A stretch of 22,156 nt of DNA from positions 1-22,156 of the forward strand of contig DAOUBD010000013.1 of assembly GCA_034432935.1 (NCBI GenBank). The letters are read 5' to 3'. The notes under the pieces were generated by a model. That model saw only the letters and a program-made list of their open reading frames with translations. It had not been told where the DNA came from and made no database searches. This stretch comes from DAOUAG01 sp034432935 (lineage in GTDB: Bacteria; Chloroflexota; Dehalococcoidia; SM23-28-2; RBG-16-64-32). Within the stretch, counting starts at the first letter, position 1. Each line of letters opens with the position of its first letter. Positions 20,607 through 22,156 of this stretch are shown here, piece after piece. Made by a program: the position numbers and the translations under genes.

Positions 20607-20676
20607 TCCGCCTGCGGCTGGACCGGCGAATTCTTGACAACTTAGCGATAAACCAGGTGAGAGGACCACGCCCGGC

Positions 20677-21948
20677 ATGAGGGAAAAAGAGGCCATCGAC
20701 GCCCTAGCTGCTTGCCTCCGCGAGATGGAGGAGGGTGGCGCTGATGCCGAGGCCTGCGCCCAGCGCTACTCCCAACAGAACGGGCACCTCAAAGGGCTGC
20801 TCTCCTTGGCCACGCGCCTGGAAGCCCTCCCCAAGGCCGAGCCCGCCCCAGAGTCAGTGGCGCAAGGCCGGCAGCGAATGCTGACCGCCCTCGCTGCTAG
20901 CCGCCAGGGGAAGACGCGGCTCTTCGCCGCGCTTCTCGCCCCTGCCGCCGCCAAGGCTGCCGCCATCGCCGCCGGCGTCGCCCTCCTCACCGGCGCCGCG
21001 GTGGCTACATCGGACGCCCTGGGGGGCCCCAGCATCGCCCGGGACGTTTTCCATCGCGTCGGCATCACCCGCAGCGCCATCAGCCCCACGCACCAGCCCG
21101 GCGGGCCGGGACAGGGCAGCGCCGGCTCCTCGCTTCCAGGCGGCGCGAGCCCCAACGCCGGCGGGACAGCCTCTGGCAACCAGGGCGATGGCCGCCAGTC
21201 GGGGCCATCCGGCCAAGATGCTTCCGGCGGCGCCGCCAGTGGTTCAGGCGCCGGCGTGGTCTCCAGTCCGAAGGCCACGCCTACGCCCACCCCAGGCTCC
21301 ACCCCCGTTCACGGCACACCCAAGCCCGGCACCGGCGACGAGGACGGAACACCCACTCCCAGGCCCACCCCGACCCCGAAACCTTCGCCACCCGGCACGC
21401 CTAAGCCGACGCCCAGCAAAACCCCCGAGCCCACCAAGACCCCGCCGCCCAGCGGATGCCAGTACGCCGCGGGGCCGGCATCCCTGGATGACGATGACGA
21501 ATGCGAGGGCACCCCGACCCCGAAACCAACACCCAAGGCGACGCCAATACCAACGCCTACGCCAACGCCGATGCCGGGCGGTCCCAGCCCCACGCCCACC
21601 CACACGCCGGAGCCCGGCGAGACGCCTGAACCCGGCGAGACGCCTGAGCCCGGCGAGACGCCTGAACCCGGCGAGACGCCGGAGCCCGGCGAGACGCCTG
21701 AGCCCAGCGAGACGCCTGAGCCCGGCGAGACGCCAGACGGCGGCGGCTGCGACTACGCGGCCCCGGCCCACCTGGACGAGGGCGGCGGCTGCGACAGCAC
21801 GCCCACACCACCGCCGGGCGGTCCCAGCCCGACGCCCACCCACACGCCGGAACCCACCGAGGAGCCGGAGGAGACCAACGAGCCCACCAAGACTCCCAAA
21901 CCCACCAAGACCCCCAAGCCTAGTGAGACGCCTCACGATGAGCACTAA
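20677..21948 (+). CDS. Putative anti-sigma / single-pass membrane protein with Pro-Thr-rich extracytoplasmic repeats
   Basis: 423 residues from ATG 20677, 70 bases after the sigma gene. Residues 1-75 are helical, with an AIDALAACLREMEEGGADAE-type start like the soluble N-domains that pair with ECF factors in Chloroflexota and Actinobacteria (DUF5667-like neighbours); no zinc-binding anti-sigma motif is present. Residues about 82-110 form one Ala-rich membrane helix. The remainder, probably outside, is low complexity: a Gly/Ser/Pro stretch, then TPTP and KPTP repeats, two cysteine loops (CQYAAGPASLDDDDEC and CDYAAPAHLDEGGGC) and seven copies of EPGETP. This looks like a stalk or wall-spanning region. 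Anti-sigma function is inferred from order and topology. Confidence 0.72.
   Translation: MREKEAIDALAACLREMEEGGADAEACAQRYSQQNGHLKGLLSLATRLEALPKAEPAPESVAQGRQRMLTALAASRQGKTRLFAALLAPAAAKAAAIAAGVALLTGAAVATSDALGGPSIARDVFHRVGITRSAISPTHQPGGPGQGSAGSSLPGGASPNAGGTASGNQGDGRQSGPSGQDASGGAASGSGAGVVSSPKATPTPTPGSTPVHGTPKPGTGDEDGTPTPRPTPTPKPSPPGTPKPTPSKTPEPTKTPPPSGCQYAAGPASLDDDDECEGTPTPKPTPKATPIPTPTPTPMPGGPSPTPTHTPEPGETPEPGETPEPGETPEPGETPEPGETPEPSETPEPGETPDGGGCDYAAPAHLDEGGGCDSTPTPPPGGPSPTPTHTPEPTEEPEETNEPTKTPKPTKTPKPSETPHDEH
21574..21851 (+). repeat. Internal direct duplication in the surface-protein gene
   Basis: A 38-base segment beginning CCGGGCGGTCCCAGCCC occurs at 21574-21611 and again at 21814-21851 with one mismatch, exactly 240 bases apart. 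Each copy follows a cysteine-loop coding segment, so a module of loop plus Pro-Thr linker has been duplicated. Confidence 0.8.
21610..21735 (+). repeat. Seven tandem 18-base repeats coding EPGETP
   Basis: The unit GAGCCCGGCGAGACGCCT is repeated seven times without gaps, differing at wobble positions; the sixth copy encodes Ser for Gly. Copy number is likely to vary between strains by slippage. Confidence 0.9.
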
Positions 21949-22071
21949 CTGACGACAACCAGCGCGGCCGCGCCGTTTCCCCTAGGCGTCGCGGGCCGTA
22001 TTTCTAACAGTGGGCTTGCCCCACAGAGCGGGTGCGGAAAAGAGCCAGAGAGCGGAAATGGGGCAGCCCAG

Positions 22072-22110
22072 GGAGGCGCCAGTTTTGGTCCGGCTGGCGC
22101 CTCCGCCTTT
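22072..22110 (+). terminator. Strong hairpin terminator after the surface-protein gene
   Basis: GGAGGCGCCAG (22072-22082) and CTGGCGCCTCC (22094-22104) form a perfect 11-base-pair stem with an 11-base loop, followed by GCCTTTCTG. It lies about 125 bases after the stop at 21948. No gene is visible between 21949 and the window end. Confidence 0.65.
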
Positions 22111-22156
22111 CTGTGCCTTAAACGAAGCGATCTAGGACTTAGGGGAGGCTGATATC

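Noticed and set aside
20633..20638. TTGACA between the sigma and anti-sigma genes as a separate promoter
   Set aside because: No -10-like hexamer stands at 16-18 bases from it; the two genes are more simply one operon.
21610..21735. Regular short repeats that could suggest a CRISPR array
   Set aside because: The units are contiguous 18-base copies without spacers and encode an in-frame EPGETP protein repeat.

Overview
The window is high-GC bacterial chromosome with tightly packed genes on both strands. No rRNA, tRNA, CRISPR array or insertion sequence was seen. Gene content fits a free-living Chloroflexota, probably of the Dehalococcoidia type: a helix-turn-helix regulator in front of a siroheme gene, an F420-type (DUF385) oxidoreductase, an ECF sigma factor followed by a Pro/Thr-rich membrane protein, and secreted proteins with dockerin-like and ethylbenzene-dehydrogenase-like domains. 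This placement is an inference from gene families; no marker gene settles it.

Layout. Positions 1-2501 (minus strand) hold a truncated siroheme synthase N-domain gene, its upstream MerR-like regulator with a good sigma-70 promoter, and an ABC1/UbiB-type kinase. Positions 2632-4270 hold a convergent pair: TcmP (methyltransferase-like) and its three-Cys partner of the DUF5131/phage Gp37-Gp68 family, a widespread pair of unknown function. Positions 4402-7825 hold a four-cysteine YggX-like protein, a phage-holin-family membrane protein, a small nitroreductase, and a phosphodiesterase-type phosphatase whose active-site motifs occur in circularly permuted order. Positions 7831-12695 hold ribH, an acyl-CoA dehydrogenase, a membrane-anchored or secreted beta-propeller protein and ribBA. 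Positions 12955-15933 hold a secreted haem-type protein (CxxCH, EF-hand-like, ethylbenzene-dehydrogenase-like and dockerin-like parts), a DUF385 oxidoreductase and an SDR. Positions 16094-19116 form a probable operon ribD-GNAT-GNAT-ribE. dcd follows on the minus strand, then an ECF sigma factor and a putative anti-sigma/surface protein with long Pro-Thr repeats.

How the genes work together. The riboflavin route from GTP and ribulose 5-phosphate is represented by ribBA, ribD, ribH and ribE (apart from the separate dephosphorylation step), but in three transcription units on both strands. They are mixed with likely flavin or deazaflavin users (acyl-CoA dehydrogenase, nitroreductase, DUF385 protein). 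No FMN riboswitch was recognised; ribBA instead has a strong hairpin in its short leader.

The most interesting items are the permuted phosphatase, the TcmP/three-Cys pair, the haem/dockerin mosaic protein, changed conserved residues in RibE, and several promoters placed so close to start codons that leaderless transcripts are likely.
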